A stretch of 64,000 bases of DNA, taken from Falsiroseomonas ponticola (lineage in GTDB: Bacteria > Pseudomonadota > Alphaproteobacteria > Acetobacterales > Acetobacteraceae). The position numbers and the translations under genes are program-made. Numbering within the stretch: position 1 is the first letter of the stretch; each line of letters opens with the position of its first letter. Shown here in pieces: positions 25,082 through 33,979 of this stretch. The notes under the pieces are model-generated. The model was not told the DNA's origin, ran no database searches, and saw only the letters and a list, made by a program, of their open reading frames with translations. The stretch covers positions 62,001-126,000 of the forward strand of contig NZ_JAERQN010000004.1 of NCBI RefSeq assembly GCF_016805305.1. Direction: 5' to 3'.

Positions 25082-27942
25082 TGGCACGCCGCGGCAGGCG
25101 CAATGGCGGGGGGGGCCTGGAGGCCTGGCCGGGCTATGTGGACGCGCTGTCCACGCTGCTCATGGTCATCATCTTCGTCCTGCTCGTCTTCGTGCTGGCG
25201 CAGGGCTTCCTCTCCGTCGCGCTGTCCTCGCGCGACCGCGCGCTGGAACGGCTGAACCGGCAGGTCAGCGAACTCTCCGAATTGCTGGCGCTGGAACGCG
25301 GCCAGGCGGAGGAGCTGCGCACCTCCCTCTCCCGCACCGCGGAGGAACTGCGCGCGAGCAGCGCGGCGCGGGAGGCGCTGGCCCGCAACTTCTCCATCCT
25401 GCGGGAGGAACGGGACCGGCTGGCGCAGGAGCGGGAGGCGACGCGGGCGGAGCGCGATCGCCTGGCCGCGCGCATCGCCGACCTCGACCTCGCGGCCGGC
25501 GGCGGCGCCGCGCGGATCGCGGAACTGGAGGGACGGCTGGCGGAAGCGCTGGCGCGCGCCGAGGCGGCGGGCGGCGACGCGGCCGCGACGGTCCGCACGC
25601 TGACGGATGCGCAGCGCCTGCTGGCCGCGGAACGCGCGGCGCTGGAAGCCGTGCGGCGGGACCTCGCGGCGGCGCGCGACCAGTCCGCGGCGCTGACGCG
25701 CGACCTCGCGCAGGAACGCGGGACGCGGGAGGCGACGCAGCGCGACCTGGCCCAGGAACGCGCGACGCGGGAGGCCACGCAGCGCGACCTCGCCGTGGCG
25801 CGCAACGAGATCACCGCTCTCAGCGGCAACCTCGGCGCCGAGCGCGACCAGCGCGCGCAGCGCGAGCGCGAGCTGGCGGAGGCGCGCGCCCAGGGCCAGG
25901 CGCTGGCGCGGGACCTCGCCGCCACGCGCCAGGCGCGCGACACGGCGACTGAAAGCCTGGAAGCCCGGCAGCGGGAGGCGGAGGCGCTGGCCCGCGACCT
26001 CGCCGCCGCCCGTGCCTCGCTGGCCGCCGCGCAGCGCGACATCGCGACGCTGCGGGAGGAGGCGGCCGCGCTGGACCGCACCGTGCGCGCCGATCGCGCG
26101 ACGATCGAGGCGCGGCTGTCCGACATCGCGCGGCTGACGGACCAGATCCGCGGCCTGGAAGCGCTGCGGGACCAGCTGGAACGCCAGGCCGCTGCCGCGC
26201 TGGCGCGCGCGAATGACGAGGAGCGGCTGCGCGGCACCGCGGAAGCCGCGCTGGGCGAGGCGCAGCGCCTGCTGGCCAACGTTACCGGCCGCGCCACCAC
26301 CGCCGAACGGGATGCCGCCGAGGCAGCCACCCGCGCCGCCGCCGCCGATCGCGCCGCCGCGGAATCCCGGCAGGCAACCGCCGCCGCGGAACGCGCCACC
26401 GCGGAAGCCAACGCCCGCGCGACCAATGCCGAGCGTGCGGCCGGTGAGGCGCGGCAGGCGGCCGGGGTCGCGGATGCGCGCGCCGCGGCGGCCGAGCGGG
26501 TGGCGCAGGAATCGCAGCGCGCCGCCCAGGACGCCGACCGCGCCCGCGCCGCCGCCACGCTGCTGGCCACGGAGGCGAGCCGCCGCGCGCAGGAGGCCGA
26601 GCGCGCGCGCGGCACGGCCGATGGCCAGGCGGCCGAATATGCCCGCCTGTCCGAAAGCGCCCGCGCCCAGGTCGCGCTGCTGACGCGCCAGCTGGAAGCG
26701 CTGCGCGCCGAACTCGCCCGCGTCGCCGCGACGCTGGAGGCGGAGGAGAATGCGGGCCGGGACAAGGACGCGCAGATCGTCAATCTCGGCCAGCGGCTGA
26801 ACGCGGCGCTGGCCGCGCGGGTGGAGGAGTTGCAGCAATACCGCTCCGACTTCTTCGGCCGGCTGCGCCGCGTGCTGGGCGACCGGCCGGAGGTGCGGAT
26901 CGTCGGTGACCGCTTCGTCTTCCAGTCGGAAGTGCTCTTCCCCGTGGGCGGGGCGGAGCTTTCCGCCGGCGGGCAGCAGCAGATCCGTGACCTCGCGCGC
27001 GTGCTGATCGACCTGGCCGCGCAGTTCCCGCCGGACCTCGCCTGGGTGCTGCGCGTGGATGGCCATGCGGATCGCAGCCCCATCCGCGGCGGCGGGCGCT
27101 TCGCCAGCAACTGGGAATTGTCGGCCGCGCGCTCCATCGCCGTGGCGCAGCTGCTGATGCAGGAAGGCCTGCCCTCCAACCGCCTGGCCGCCGCCGCCTT
27201 CGGCGATACCCAGCCGCTGGATGACCGCGACACGCCCGATGCCTTCGCCCGCAACCGGCGGATCGAGCTGCGGCTGGAAGCCGGCCCCGCCGGCACCCGC
27301 GCCGCGGCCCCGACGCCCGCGCGCAACACGCAGGAAGCCATCCGCGGCCTGGCCTGCGGGCGGGTGGCGGAGTTGCAGGGCGGCAGCCTGGTCGCCGGCA
27401 TCGGGCCGCGCGGCAGCCAGGCGCGGCTGCGCGCCGCCCTGCCGGGCGCCACGCCGCGCCTCGCCATCGTCGAATTCGATGGCCCCTACTGCCCGGTGCT
27501 CGAAGCGCTGCGGCCGGTGGAGCCCTCCGCCAGCCCGGCCGCGCTGCGCATCGGCCTCGGCAACGGCAATCCGGTGCGGGAAGGCGATCCGCTGCTCTTC
27601 GACCTCGCGCTGCCGGACTGGGCGGCGCATGTGACGCTGATCTACCTCTCCGGCGACAACAAGGCCGTGACGCTGGAGACGCTGGGCCGGCAGCAGGCGG
27701 GGCAGCGGCTGCGGCTCGGCACGCCGCGCGCCAATTTCCCGGGCTGGCTGGCGGAGCCGCCCTTCGGCACGGACCTCGTCCTGGCCGTGGCGTCGGAAGC
27801 GCCGCTCTTCGCCACGCCGCGTCCCCTGATCGAACCGGTGGCGGATCTCGCCGCCGCGCTGCGCGGCGCCATCGCCGCATCCCGCGCCGCCGGCCAGCGC
27901 ATCTCCGCCGACCTGACGGTGGTCGAGGTCACGGCCCGCTGA
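25081..27942 (+). CDS. Giant coiled-coil MotB/OmpA-type protein
   Basis: A 953-residue protein. It has one N-terminal membrane helix (about 24-47) preceded by Asp21 in YVDALST, the likely proton-carrying residue of MotB/ExbD-type subunits. A coiled coil of about 540 residues follows (roughly 50-590), with tandem 14-residue repeats. An OmpA-like peptidoglycan-binding domain spans about 615-736 (VDGHADRSPI, ELSAARSIAVAQLL, RNRRIEL). The last 215 residues form an additional domain: its LYLSGDN-like strand, FGTDLVLAVAS and LFATPRPL resemble DUF4384 or kinase-linked C-termini. It is probably a peptidoglycan-tethered stator partner of the preceding channel subunit. Confidence 0.75.
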   Translation: MARRGRRNGGGGLEAWPGYVDALSTLLMVIIFVLLVFVLAQGFLSVALSSRDRALERLNRQVSELSELLALERGQAEELRTSLSRTAEELRASSAAREALARNFSILREERDRLAQEREATRAERDRLAARIADLDLAAGGGAARIAELEGRLAEALARAEAAGGDAAATVRTLTDAQRLLAAERAALEAVRRDLAAARDQSAALTRDLAQERGTREATQRDLAQERATREATQRDLAVARNEITALSGNLGAERDQRAQRERELAEARAQGQALARDLAATRQARDTATESLEARQREAEALARDLAAARASLAAAQRDIATLREEAAALDRTVRADRATIEARLSDIARLTDQIRGLEALRDQLERQAAAALARANDEERLRGTAEAALGEAQRLLANVTGRATTAERDAAEAATRAAAADRAAAESRQATAAAERATAEANARATNAERAAGEARQAAGVADARAAAAERVAQESQRAAQDADRARAAATLLATEASRRAQEAERARGTADGQAAEYARLSESARAQVALLTRQLEALRAELARVAATLEAEENAGRDKDAQIVNLGQRLNAALAARVEELQQYRSDFFGRLRRVLGDRPEVRIVGDRFVFQSEVLFPVGGAELSAGGQQQIRDLARVLIDLAAQFPPDLAWVLRVDGHADRSPIRGGGRFASNWELSAARSIAVAQLLMQEGLPSNRLAAAAFGDTQPLDDRDTPDAFARNRRIELRLEAGPAGTRAAAPTPARNTQEAIRGLACGRVAELQGGSLVAGIGPRGSQARLRAALPGATPRLAIVEFDGPYCPVLEALRPVEPSASPAALRIGLGNGNPVREGDPLLFDLALPDWAAHVTLIYLSGDNKAVTLETLGRQQAGQRLRLGTPRANFPGWLAEPPFGTDLVLAVASEAPLFATPRPLIEPVADLAAALRGAIAASRAAGQRISADLTVVEVTAR
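25699..25782 (+). repeat. 42-bp tandem repeat in coiled-coil region
   Basis: Two near-identical 42-base units (25699-25740 and 25741-25782), plus the start of a third, encode the 14-residue unit RDLAQERxTREATQ. They lie within the coiled coil, in phase with two heptads, so copy changes would lengthen the rod without breaking it. Confidence 0.8.
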
Positions 27943-27982
27943 CCGCGTCCCCCGCAACACGCCAACCCCTGCCTGGAAGCCC

Positions 27983-28618
27983 ATGATGGTCCCGCAACTC
28001 CACATCGTCGATCACGCGCTGCTCGCCCATCGCCTGGCCGCGCTGCGCGATGCCGCCACGCCGTCCGCCCGCTTCCGGCGGCTGCTGGCGGAAATCGGCG
28101 CGCTGCTGACCATGGAGGCCACGCGCGGCCTGCCGACGGTGACGGCCAAGGTGACGACGCCGCTGACGGAGATGGACCACCGCATGCTGGCGGCGCCGGA
28201 GCCCGTGCTGGTCGCGGTGCTGCGCGCCGGGCTCGGCCTGATGGAAGGCGGCATGCAGGTGCTGCCGGAAGCGCCGGTCGGCCATGTCGGCCTGGTGCGG
28301 GACGAACACACGCTGAAGCCCAGCCAGTACATGCTGCGCATGCCGCCGGAGGTGAAGACGCGCGGCGCCATCCTGTTCGACCCCATGCTCGCCACCGGCG
28401 GCAGCGCCATCGCCGCCGTGCAGCGCGTGAAGGAAGCGGGCGCGCCGCAGCTGCGCTTCGTCTGCGTCGTTGCCGCGCCGGAAGGGGTCGCGAAGCTGGC
28501 CGCCGCGCATCCGGACGTGCCGATCTTCACCGCCGCGCTGGATGAGAAGCTGGACCATCGCGGCTTCATCGTGCCCGGCCTCGGCGATGCGGGCGACCGC
28601 TGCTTCGGCACCGAATGA
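27983..28618 (+). CDS. upp: Uracil phosphoribosyltransferase
   Basis: A 211-residue type I phosphoribosyltransferase. The PRPP-binding loop is FDPMLATGGSA (about 132-142), and the UPRT-specific C-terminus is DEKLDHRGFIVPGLGDAGDRCFGT. It converts uracil and PRPP to UMP (pyrimidine salvage). It overlaps the next start by four bases (ATGA), so the two genes are coupled. The usual length supports ATG 27983 or the nearby ATG 27986. Confidence 0.92.
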   Translation: MMVPQLHIVDHALLAHRLAALRDAATPSARFRRLLAEIGALLTMEATRGLPTVTAKVTTPLTEMDHRMLAAPEPVLVAVLRAGLGLMEGGMQVLPEAPVGHVGLVRDEHTLKPSQYMLRMPPEVKTRGAILFDPMLATGGSAIAAVQRVKEAGAPQLRFVCVVAAPEGVAKLAAAHPDVPIFTAALDEKLDHRGFIVPGLGDAGDRCFGTE

Positions 28619-29466
28619 GCGACCCCTTCGCCGCGCGCCGCAGCGCCTTCCGCGCGCTGCACCGGGAAGGCTGCTTCCTGCTGCCCAATCCCTGGGATGC
28701 CGGCAGCGCCCGCTACCTGGCGCGAGAGGGCTTCAAGGCGCTGGCCACCACCAGCAGCGGCGCCGCCTGGTCCCGCGGCCTGGCCGACGGGGCGATGGCG
28801 CTGGAGGCGACGCTGGAGTCCATCGCCACCATCGTCCAGGCGACGGAGTTGCCGGTGAACGCCGATTTCGGCCATGGCTTCGGCCGCGACGCGGCCGAGG
28901 TGGCGGAAGCCGTGACGCGCTGCGTCGCCACCGGCGTGGCCGGCCTGTCGGTGGAGGATGCGACGGGCGATCCGGCCCGCCCGCTCTTCCCGCTGGCCGA
29001 ATCGGTCGCCCGCCTGCGGGCCGCGCGCGATGCCATCGATGCCAGCGGCGCCGATGTCATGCTGGTGGGCCGCGCCGAGTGTTTCCTGACCGGGCATCCG
29101 GACCCGCTTGCCGAATCGCTGCGCCGCGTCGCCGCCTATCGCGATGCCGGCGCCGCTGTGATCTACGTGCCGGGCCTCGCCACGCCGGCGGCGATCGAGG
29201 CCGTGGTCCGCGCCGCCGGGGACTGCCCCGTCAACGTCCTCGTGCATCGCCCCATCGGCCTGTCGCTGGCCGATCTTGCCGCACTCGGCGTGCGCCGCGT
29301 CAGCATCGGCGGCGCGCTGGCCGCCATCGCCTGGCGGGCCGTGACGGAAGCGGTCTCCCGCCTGAAATCAGGCGACCTCGAAGCGCTCGGCGCGCGGATG
29401 CCGGGCTCTCATCTGGATGAATATTTTGCTTGGCGTGGAGATATCTCCATGAATCCCGCGCAGTAA
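28615..29466 (+). CDS. Isocitrate lyase/PEP mutase family protein
   Basis: A 283-residue TIM-barrel protein. It has [47 protein letters not shown] and the acid [10 protein letters not shown]. It belongs to the oxaloacetate decarboxylase / PEP mutase branch and lacks the KKCGH catalytic loop of isocitrate lyase. It likely cleaves or rearranges a C3-C4 keto acid; substrate unknown. Coupling to upp is common in proteobacteria but unexplained. Confidence 0.75.
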   Translation: MSDPFAARRSAFRALHREGCFLLPNPWDAGSARYLAREGFKALATTSSGAAWSRGLADGAMALEATLESIATIVQATELPVNADFGHGFGRDAAEVAEAVTRCVATGVAGLSVEDATGDPARPLFPLAESVARLRAARDAIDASGADVMLVGRAECFLTGHPDPLAESLRRVAAYRDAGAAVIYVPGLATPAAIEAVVRAAGDCPVNVLVHRPIGLSLADLAALGVRRVSIGGALAAIAWRAVTEAVSRLKSGDLEALGARMPGSHLDEYFAWRGDISMNPAQ

Positions 29467-29551
29467 GACAGCGTCAACAGCCGGATTGGCAATTGAGGCG
29501 GAGGCCCGGGGCGCGAAGCCCCGGCAACAACTGCATCCGAGGCCATACGCC

Positions 29552-31249
29552 ATGCTGACCGCGCTGAACCGCCTTCGCCTGCTGCCGAAACTGCTGGCCG
29601 CCATCGCGCTGGTCGGCGGCGTGGCCGCGATGCTGGGCTACAACGCCTACAGCGTGTCGAGGGATATCGAGGAGCGGTCGGACCTCAACCGCATCGCCAG
29701 CGACCGCGTCTTCGCCGCGGGACGGGCGACCAGCAACCTCCTCTCCTACGCCCGGGCGGTGGAGTTCCTGCCGATCGACCTGCCCGCGGAACGCCGCCAG
29801 ACCTTCGAGCGGACGATGGAGCGCGAGCGCGCGCTGCTGAACGAGCGGATGGAGGAGGTCGCGCGAACCGCCTCCCCCGACGGGCAGCGGGACCTGGCCA
29901 AGGTGCGGGAGACGCTGGCCGCCTATGACCCCGTCGCGCTGCGCATCCGCGACATGTCCCGCGAACGCCGCTTCGAGGAAGCCGGGACGCTGGCGCTGGA
30001 GGCGGCGCGCCAGGTCGCGGAGGCCCGCAACCTGCTGCGCCAGGTCGAGGAGCGCGCGGCCAGGCTCTCCGCCGCCCAGCATGAGGAGACGGATCTCGCG
30101 CTGGCCAGCATCCAGCGCACCACCATCCTCTCCGTCGGCCTCGGCGTGCCGGCGACGCTGCTGCTGGCCGGGCTGATCGTGCTCTTCGCCGTCATCCGGC
30201 CGCTGCGGATGCTGACGGCCACGCTCTCCTCCATCGCCGATGGCAAGCTGGACCAGGCGGTGCCCGGCACGGATCGCGGCGACGAACTCGGCGCCATGGC
30301 GATCGCGGTGGAGACGCTGAAGCAGAACTCCATCCGCGCCCGCCACCTGGAAGCGGAAGCCGCGGAGGCGCGCGAGACCGCCGACCGCGAGCGCCGCGCC
30401 ACCTCCCTGAAGCTGGCCGAGCAGATCGAGACCTCGCTCGGCGCCGTGGCCGCCACGCTGGGTGCGGCGGCGACGCAGCTCGATGCCTCCGCCACCACGG
30501 TCGGGCAGACCGCGATCCATACCCAGGAACAGACCGCCGGCGCCGCCACGGGCGCGCAGCAGGCCAGCAATTCGGTGCAGACCGTCGCCGCGGCGGCGGA
30601 GGAGCTTTCCGCCACCGTCTCCGAGATCGCCCGCCAGGTCGCCTCCTCCGCCACCGCGACCGGGGAGGCCGCGGACCGTGCCCGTGCGACGGACAGCACG
30701 GTGGCGGCCCTGGCCGATGGCGCGCGCAAGATCGGGGAGGTGACGCGCCTGATCGGCGACATCGCCGGGCAGACCAACCTCCTCGCCCTGAATGCCACCA
30801 TCGAGGCGGCCCGCGCGGGGGAGGCCGGCAAGGGCTTCGCCGTGGTGGCCGGCGAGGTGAAGACGCTGGCCGCCCAGACCGCCAAGGCGACGGAAGAGGT
30901 GAACCGCCAGATCGCCGAGATCCAGGCCACGACCCGCGCCGCCGTGGAGGCCATCCGCGGCATCGGGGAGGCGGTGGACAAGGCCAGCACCACGGCCACC
31001 GCCATCGCCTCCGCCGTCGAGGAGCAGGGCGCCGCGACGCGGGAGATCGCGCGGGCGGCGAATGACGCGGCCATCGGCACGCGCACCGTCTCCGGCGGCA
31101 TCGCCGGCGTGGGGGAAGCGGCGCGGGAAGCGGTGATGGCGCTGCAGGAAGTGAAGCGCGCCAGCGGCGAGGTCGCCCGCCAGGGCGAGGCGCTGAAGGG
31201 CGCGATCGGCGACCTGGCGAGCCAGCTTCGCCGCCAGGCCGCGGCCTGA
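29552..31249 (+). CDS. Methyl-accepting chemotaxis protein
   Basis: A 565-residue transmembrane chemoreceptor. It has TM1 (about 13-33), a helical periplasmic sensor (35-185), TM2 (about 189-212) and a HAMP domain (212-264). The long cytoplasmic helical hairpin has the conserved tip [20 protein letters not shown] and [19 protein letters not shown]. It binds an unknown ligand and controls CheA. No che genes are nearby and no C-terminal CheR pentapeptide is present. ATG 29552 follows a short upstream frame that is not coding. Confidence 0.85.
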   Translation: MLTALNRLRLLPKLLAAIALVGGVAAMLGYNAYSVSRDIEERSDLNRIASDRVFAAGRATSNLLSYARAVEFLPIDLPAERRQTFERTMERERALLNERMEEVARTASPDGQRDLAKVRETLAAYDPVALRIRDMSRERRFEEAGTLALEAARQVAEARNLLRQVEERAARLSAAQHEETDLALASIQRTTILSVGLGVPATLLLAGLIVLFAVIRPLRMLTATLSSIADGKLDQAVPGTDRGDELGAMAIAVETLKQNSIRARHLEAEAAEARETADRERRATSLKLAEQIETSLGAVAATLGAAATQLDASATTVGQTAIHTQEQTAGAATGAQQASNSVQTVAAAAEELSATVSEIARQVASSATATGEAADRARATDSTVAALADGARKIGEVTRLIGDIAGQTNLLALNATIEAARAGEAGKGFAVVAGEVKTLAAQTAKATEEVNRQIAEIQATTRAAVEAIRGIGEAVDKASTTATAIASAVEEQGAATREIARAANDAAIGTRTVSGGIAGVGEAAREAVMALQEVKRASGEVARQGEALKGAIGDLASQLRRQAAA

Positions 31250-31256
31250 GGCCGGC

Positions 31257-31281
31257 GCCCCCGCCCACCGGCGGGGGCTTC
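31257..31281. terminator. Intrinsic terminator between convergent genes
   Basis: A 9-bp stem (31257-31265 with 31270-31278) has a CACC loop followed by TTCG. It sits 7 bases after the chemoreceptor stop and just before the end of the DUF1491 gene, so it can serve both strands. Confidence 0.7.
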
Positions 31282-31283
31282 GC

Positions 31284-31616
31284 CTACAGGATCGTCGCCT
31301 CGAAGGGTGTCTTCAGGTCGGGCGCGTCGAACTCCACCACCCAGAGATCGGGGTCCCGCTTCACCTGGCGGGCGACATAGGCGTCCGCCGCCTCGTCATC
31401 GACCGGCGCGGGGCCCGTGCCGCGCAGCCAGGCGGGGCGGCCTTCGGCGTCCCGCACCTGGGACAGGACCACGATCCCCTCCCTGCCCCGCAGCACACAG
31501 AGGATGCCGCCCGAATCCGGGTCCCCCTTGCGCAGCACCGCGCCCGACCGCCCGGCGATGTCGGACAGGCGCAATGCCATCGAAACCCAGATGCCGGCCT
31601 TCACGCGTGGATCCAT
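31284..31616 (-). CDS. DUF1491 family protein
   Basis: A 110-residue cytoplasmic protein starting MDPRVKAGIWVSMALRLS. It contains AVLRKGDPDSGGILCVLRGREG and ends RDPDLWVVEFDAPDLKTPFE. This pattern matches DUF1491, a small alphaproteobacterial family of unknown function. ATG 31616 fits the family N-terminus; the open frame to 31760 is upstream noise. Confidence 0.75.
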   Translation of the reverse strand: MDPRVKAGIWVSMALRLSDIAGRSGAVLRKGDPDSGGILCVLRGREGIVVLSQVRDAEGRPAWLRGTGPAPVDDEAADAYVARQVKRDPDLWVVEFDAPDLKTPFEATIL

Positions 31617-31737
31617 GGGGCCGCACCCTCGGCCCAGCCGGGCCCGGTGGCAAGCGGCACCTGTCGCCGCCGGCACTACCCTTGCGAAGCGGGCCGCGCC
31701 GCGCCATTCACTGGCGCGAGAGGGAGTGCTTCCGCCC

Positions 31738-31959
31738 ATGGCCAAGCCGCAGGAACTCACCGAGGGTCAGCGCGCCTATGAGGCGAAGCGCGCCGCCAAG
31801 GCCGGCATGACGCTGGAGAAGTGGCTGGCGGAGAAGGAACGCCGGGCGAAGCAGGAAGCGGCCGAGGCCGCCAAGGCCGCGGAGGCCGAGAAGCCGCCCG
31901 CGCCCAAGGGCTGGTTCGGCCGGCTGCTCGACAAGGCGCACCAGCCCCTGAAGAAGTAG
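31738..31959 (+). CDS. Small charged helical protein
   Basis: A 73-residue protein, MAKPQELTEGQRAYEAKRA and onward. It is rich in Lys, Glu and Ala, with one long helix (LEKWLAEKERRAKQEAAEAAK) and a C-terminal GWFGRLLDKAH segment. GGGAG precedes the ATG. Similar small proteins are annotated as hypothetical in Acetobacteraceae; the basic amphipathic tail might touch membranes or nucleic acid. Function unknown. Confidence 0.6.
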   Translation: MAKPQELTEGQRAYEAKRAAKAGMTLEKWLAEKERRAKQEAAEAAKAAEAEKPPAPKGWFGRLLDKAHQPLKK

Positions 31960-31966
31960 CGGCCGG

Positions 31967-32548
31967 TCACAGCATCCGCATCAGCGTGCCGTCCTTGCGG
32001 ATGGCGTGGTGGAAGATGGCGCCGCCGATATGCGCCGCCAGCAGCGGCAGGAACAGCCAGCCGATGATGCTGTGCGCCCAGTGCAGCGCCACGGCCAGTC
32101 CCTCCCACGGCTCCATGAATTTCGGCAGGTCGATGAAGCCGAGGAAGGCGGTCGCCCCCTGGAGCGGGAAGCCATAGGCATTGGTGGTGAAGAAGCCGAG
32201 CAGCGGCTGCAGGATCAGCGCGGCGTAGAGCGCATGGTGCACCCCCGCGGCCGCGGCGCGCATGGAAGCCGGCAGGTGGTCCGGCAGCGCGGGCGGCCGG
32301 CTGATGCCGCGCCAGGCCAGGCGCATCACGGCCAGGGCCAGGATCAGCAGCCCGATGCTCTCATGCAGCGCGTAGAAAGGCATCTTCGGGTCATCCTTGA
32401 TGAAGCGGATGACCAGGCCGGAGGCCAGCGCCAGCCCCATCAGCGGCACCGTGACCCAGTGGAACAGCTTCGCGAGTGCCGAATACTGGCCATCGGGGTG
32501 CATGGCGTCCTGGCCGCGAAGGGGCTGAACCGCGCTGGTGCTCGACAT
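31967..32548 (-). CDS. Cytochrome b561
   Basis: A 193-residue four-helix di-heme membrane cytochrome. Heme-ligand histidines are visible: KLFHWVTVPLMG (helix 1), YALHESIGLLIL (helix 2), GVHHALYAALIL (helix 3) and LLAAHIGGAIFHHAI (helix 4). Bacterial b561 proteins transfer electrons from quinol to periplasmic or oxygen-related acceptors. GGAGAGGA lies upstream of ATG 32548. It is divergent from the next gene, with 67 bases between start codons. Confidence 0.85.
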   Translation of the reverse strand: MSSTSAVQPLRGQDAMHPDGQYSALAKLFHWVTVPLMGLALASGLVIRFIKDDPKMPFYALHESIGLLILALAVMRLAWRGISRPPALPDHLPASMRAAAAGVHHALYAALILQPLLGFFTTNAYGFPLQGATAFLGFIDLPKFMEPWEGLAVALHWAHSIIGWLFLPLLAAHIGGAIFHHAIRKDGTLMRML

Positions 32549-32615
32549 CGGACATCCTCTCCCGGCCTCGATGCCACTATGGCATGACCGGCCCCGGCCA
32601 GAGGAAGCGAAAGCC

Positions 32616-33536
32616 GTGATCGCCGCCCATGCGGATTGGAGCATCAGCCCCGGCAAGCGCTGGATCGCCGTGGCGCGCCGGCAGGGCGATGCCTGGCGGG
32701 CGGAGGCGCCGCGCCCGGTGGGCGATACCGCCGCGCTGCTGCCGGGGCTGCTCGCGCATGGCGATCCCGTCGCGCTCGGCCTCGACCTGCCGCTTGGCGT
32801 GCCGCGGGAATGGGCGGCGGCGCGGCCCGAATCGGGGTTTCGCCAATTCCTGTCCGGCCTCGGCGCGACGCCGGAGTTCTTCGCCGTCAGCGCGACGCTG
32901 GAGACGGTCTGCCCCGCGCGCCCCTTCTACCCCGCCCGCGGCGTGAAGGGCATGACGCGCGCGGCGCATGCGGCGGCGCTGGGCCTGGCATCGGCCCAGG
33001 GCCTGTCCCGCTGGTGCGACCGCGCCACCGCGCTGCGCCCGGCCGGCGCGCCGGTGTTCTGGACGTTGGGCGCCAACCAATCCGGCAAGGCGGCCATCGC
33101 CGCCTGGCGGGACTGGCTGGTGCCCGCCCTGGCGGCCGGCGCGCCGGTCTCGCTCTGGCCCTTCGATGGCCCGCTGCACGCCCTGCTCGCCCCCGGCCGG
33201 GCCGTGCTGGCGGAGGTCTATCCGGCGGAGGCGCTGCGCCAGCTCGGCCTCGTCATGCCCGGCAGCAAGCGGGCGGAGGCACCGCGCCGGGCGATGGCCG
33301 AGCCCCTGGCGGCCGCCATGGCGCGGCTCGGCGTCATGCCCTCCCCGGCGCTTTCGGCCATGATGCGCGATGGCTTCGGCGCCGATGCGGCGGGTGAGGA
33401 CCGGATGGATTGCGTGCTCGGCCTGCTCGCGCTGATCGCGGTGCTGGATGGGCGGCAGCCCGACCATGTGCCGGAGGATCCCTGGATCCGCCGCTGGGAA
33501 GGCTGGGTGCTGGGGCAGGTGGAGATGCCGCGATAA
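32616..33536 (+). CDS. Hypothetical protein, DUF429-like
   Basis: About 306 residues from GTG 32616, with GAGGAAG 7-8 bases upstream. The segment VALGLDLPLGVPREWA, then YPAEALRQLGL and a late EDRMDCVLGLLALIAVL, are reminiscent of DUF429 / predicted RNase H-like proteins. Assignment is tentative. The following gene appears to overlap its stop (see the ATA start). It was placed at GTG because the frame upstream to 32538 overlaps the divergent cytochrome start. Confidence 0.6.
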   Translation: MIAAHADWSISPGKRWIAVARRQGDAWRAEAPRPVGDTAALLPGLLAHGDPVALGLDLPLGVPREWAAARPESGFRQFLSGLGATPEFFAVSATLETVCPARPFYPARGVKGMTRAAHAAALGLASAQGLSRWCDRATALRPAGAPVFWTLGANQSGKAAIAAWRDWLVPALAAGAPVSLWPFDGPLHALLAPGRAVLAEVYPAEALRQLGLVMPGSKRAEAPRRAMAEPLAAAMARLGVMPSPALSAMMRDGFGADAAGEDRMDCVLGLLALIAVLDGRQPDHVPEDPWIRRWEGWVLGQVEMPR

Positions 33537-33979
33537 CCTTCGAGGATGATGCGGCGCTCGCCGCCCATGTGCAGGCGCTGCGGGACGCCACCCTTCCCAA
33601 GGCGCGATGGACCCACAAGGGCCATGTCGCCGCGACGGCCGGGCTGATGCTGCTGCACCCCGGACTGCCGCCGGAGGATGCGCTGCCCGGCCTGATCCGC
33701 AGGCTGAACGACAGCCACGGCGTGCCCAACAACGACATGCGCGGCTACCACCACACCATCACGCTGTTCTTCGTGGCCGCGCTGCGCGCCGCGCTGGCGG
33801 CGGATGACGCCAGCCTGCCGCCGCATGCACGGGTCAACGCCGTGCTCGCCGGGCCGCTCGGCGCCGGCAAGCGCATCATGGCCTCCTACTGGTCGGAAGC
33901 GGTGCTGTTCTCCGTCGCCGCGCGGCGCGGCTGGGTGGCGCCGGACCTGGCGCCGATCCCCTACCCGATCGGCGGGTAG
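33533..33979 (+). CDS. Conserved hypothetical protein, possible ATA start
   Basis: A conserved-looking protein with ITFEDDAALAAHVQALRDATLPKARWTHKGH, GVPNNDMRGYHHTIT and YWSEAVLFSVAARRGWVAPDL. Family unknown to me. No ATG, GTG or TTG lies in frame before the conserved start. ATA at 33533 sits 8 bases after GGTGGAG and overlaps the upstream stop as ATAA, just like an ATGA overlap. A GTG at 33569 would trim 12 residues that look native. The 3' end overlaps the PanE-like gene by 19 bases. Confidence 0.6.
   Translation: MTFEDDAALAAHVQALRDATLPKARWTHKGHVAATAGLMLLHPGLPPEDALPGLIRRLNDSHGVPNNDMRGYHHTITLFFVAALRAALAADDASLPPHARVNAVLAGPLGAGKRIMASYWSEAVLFSVAARRGWVAPDLAPIPYPIGG

Noticed and set aside
23942..27942. 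MotA/MotB-like pair as a Zorya (ZorAB) anti-phage system
   Set aside because: The channel subunit lacks a very long cytoplasmic tail and no ZorC, ZorD or ZorE genes follow; the next genes are upp and a PEP-mutase-family enzyme.
24958..28005. A 1015-residue minus-strand open frame opposite the coiled-coil protein
   Set aside because: Arg/Gly-rich translation mirrors the repeated plus-strand coiled coil; no domain or ribosome binding site supports it.
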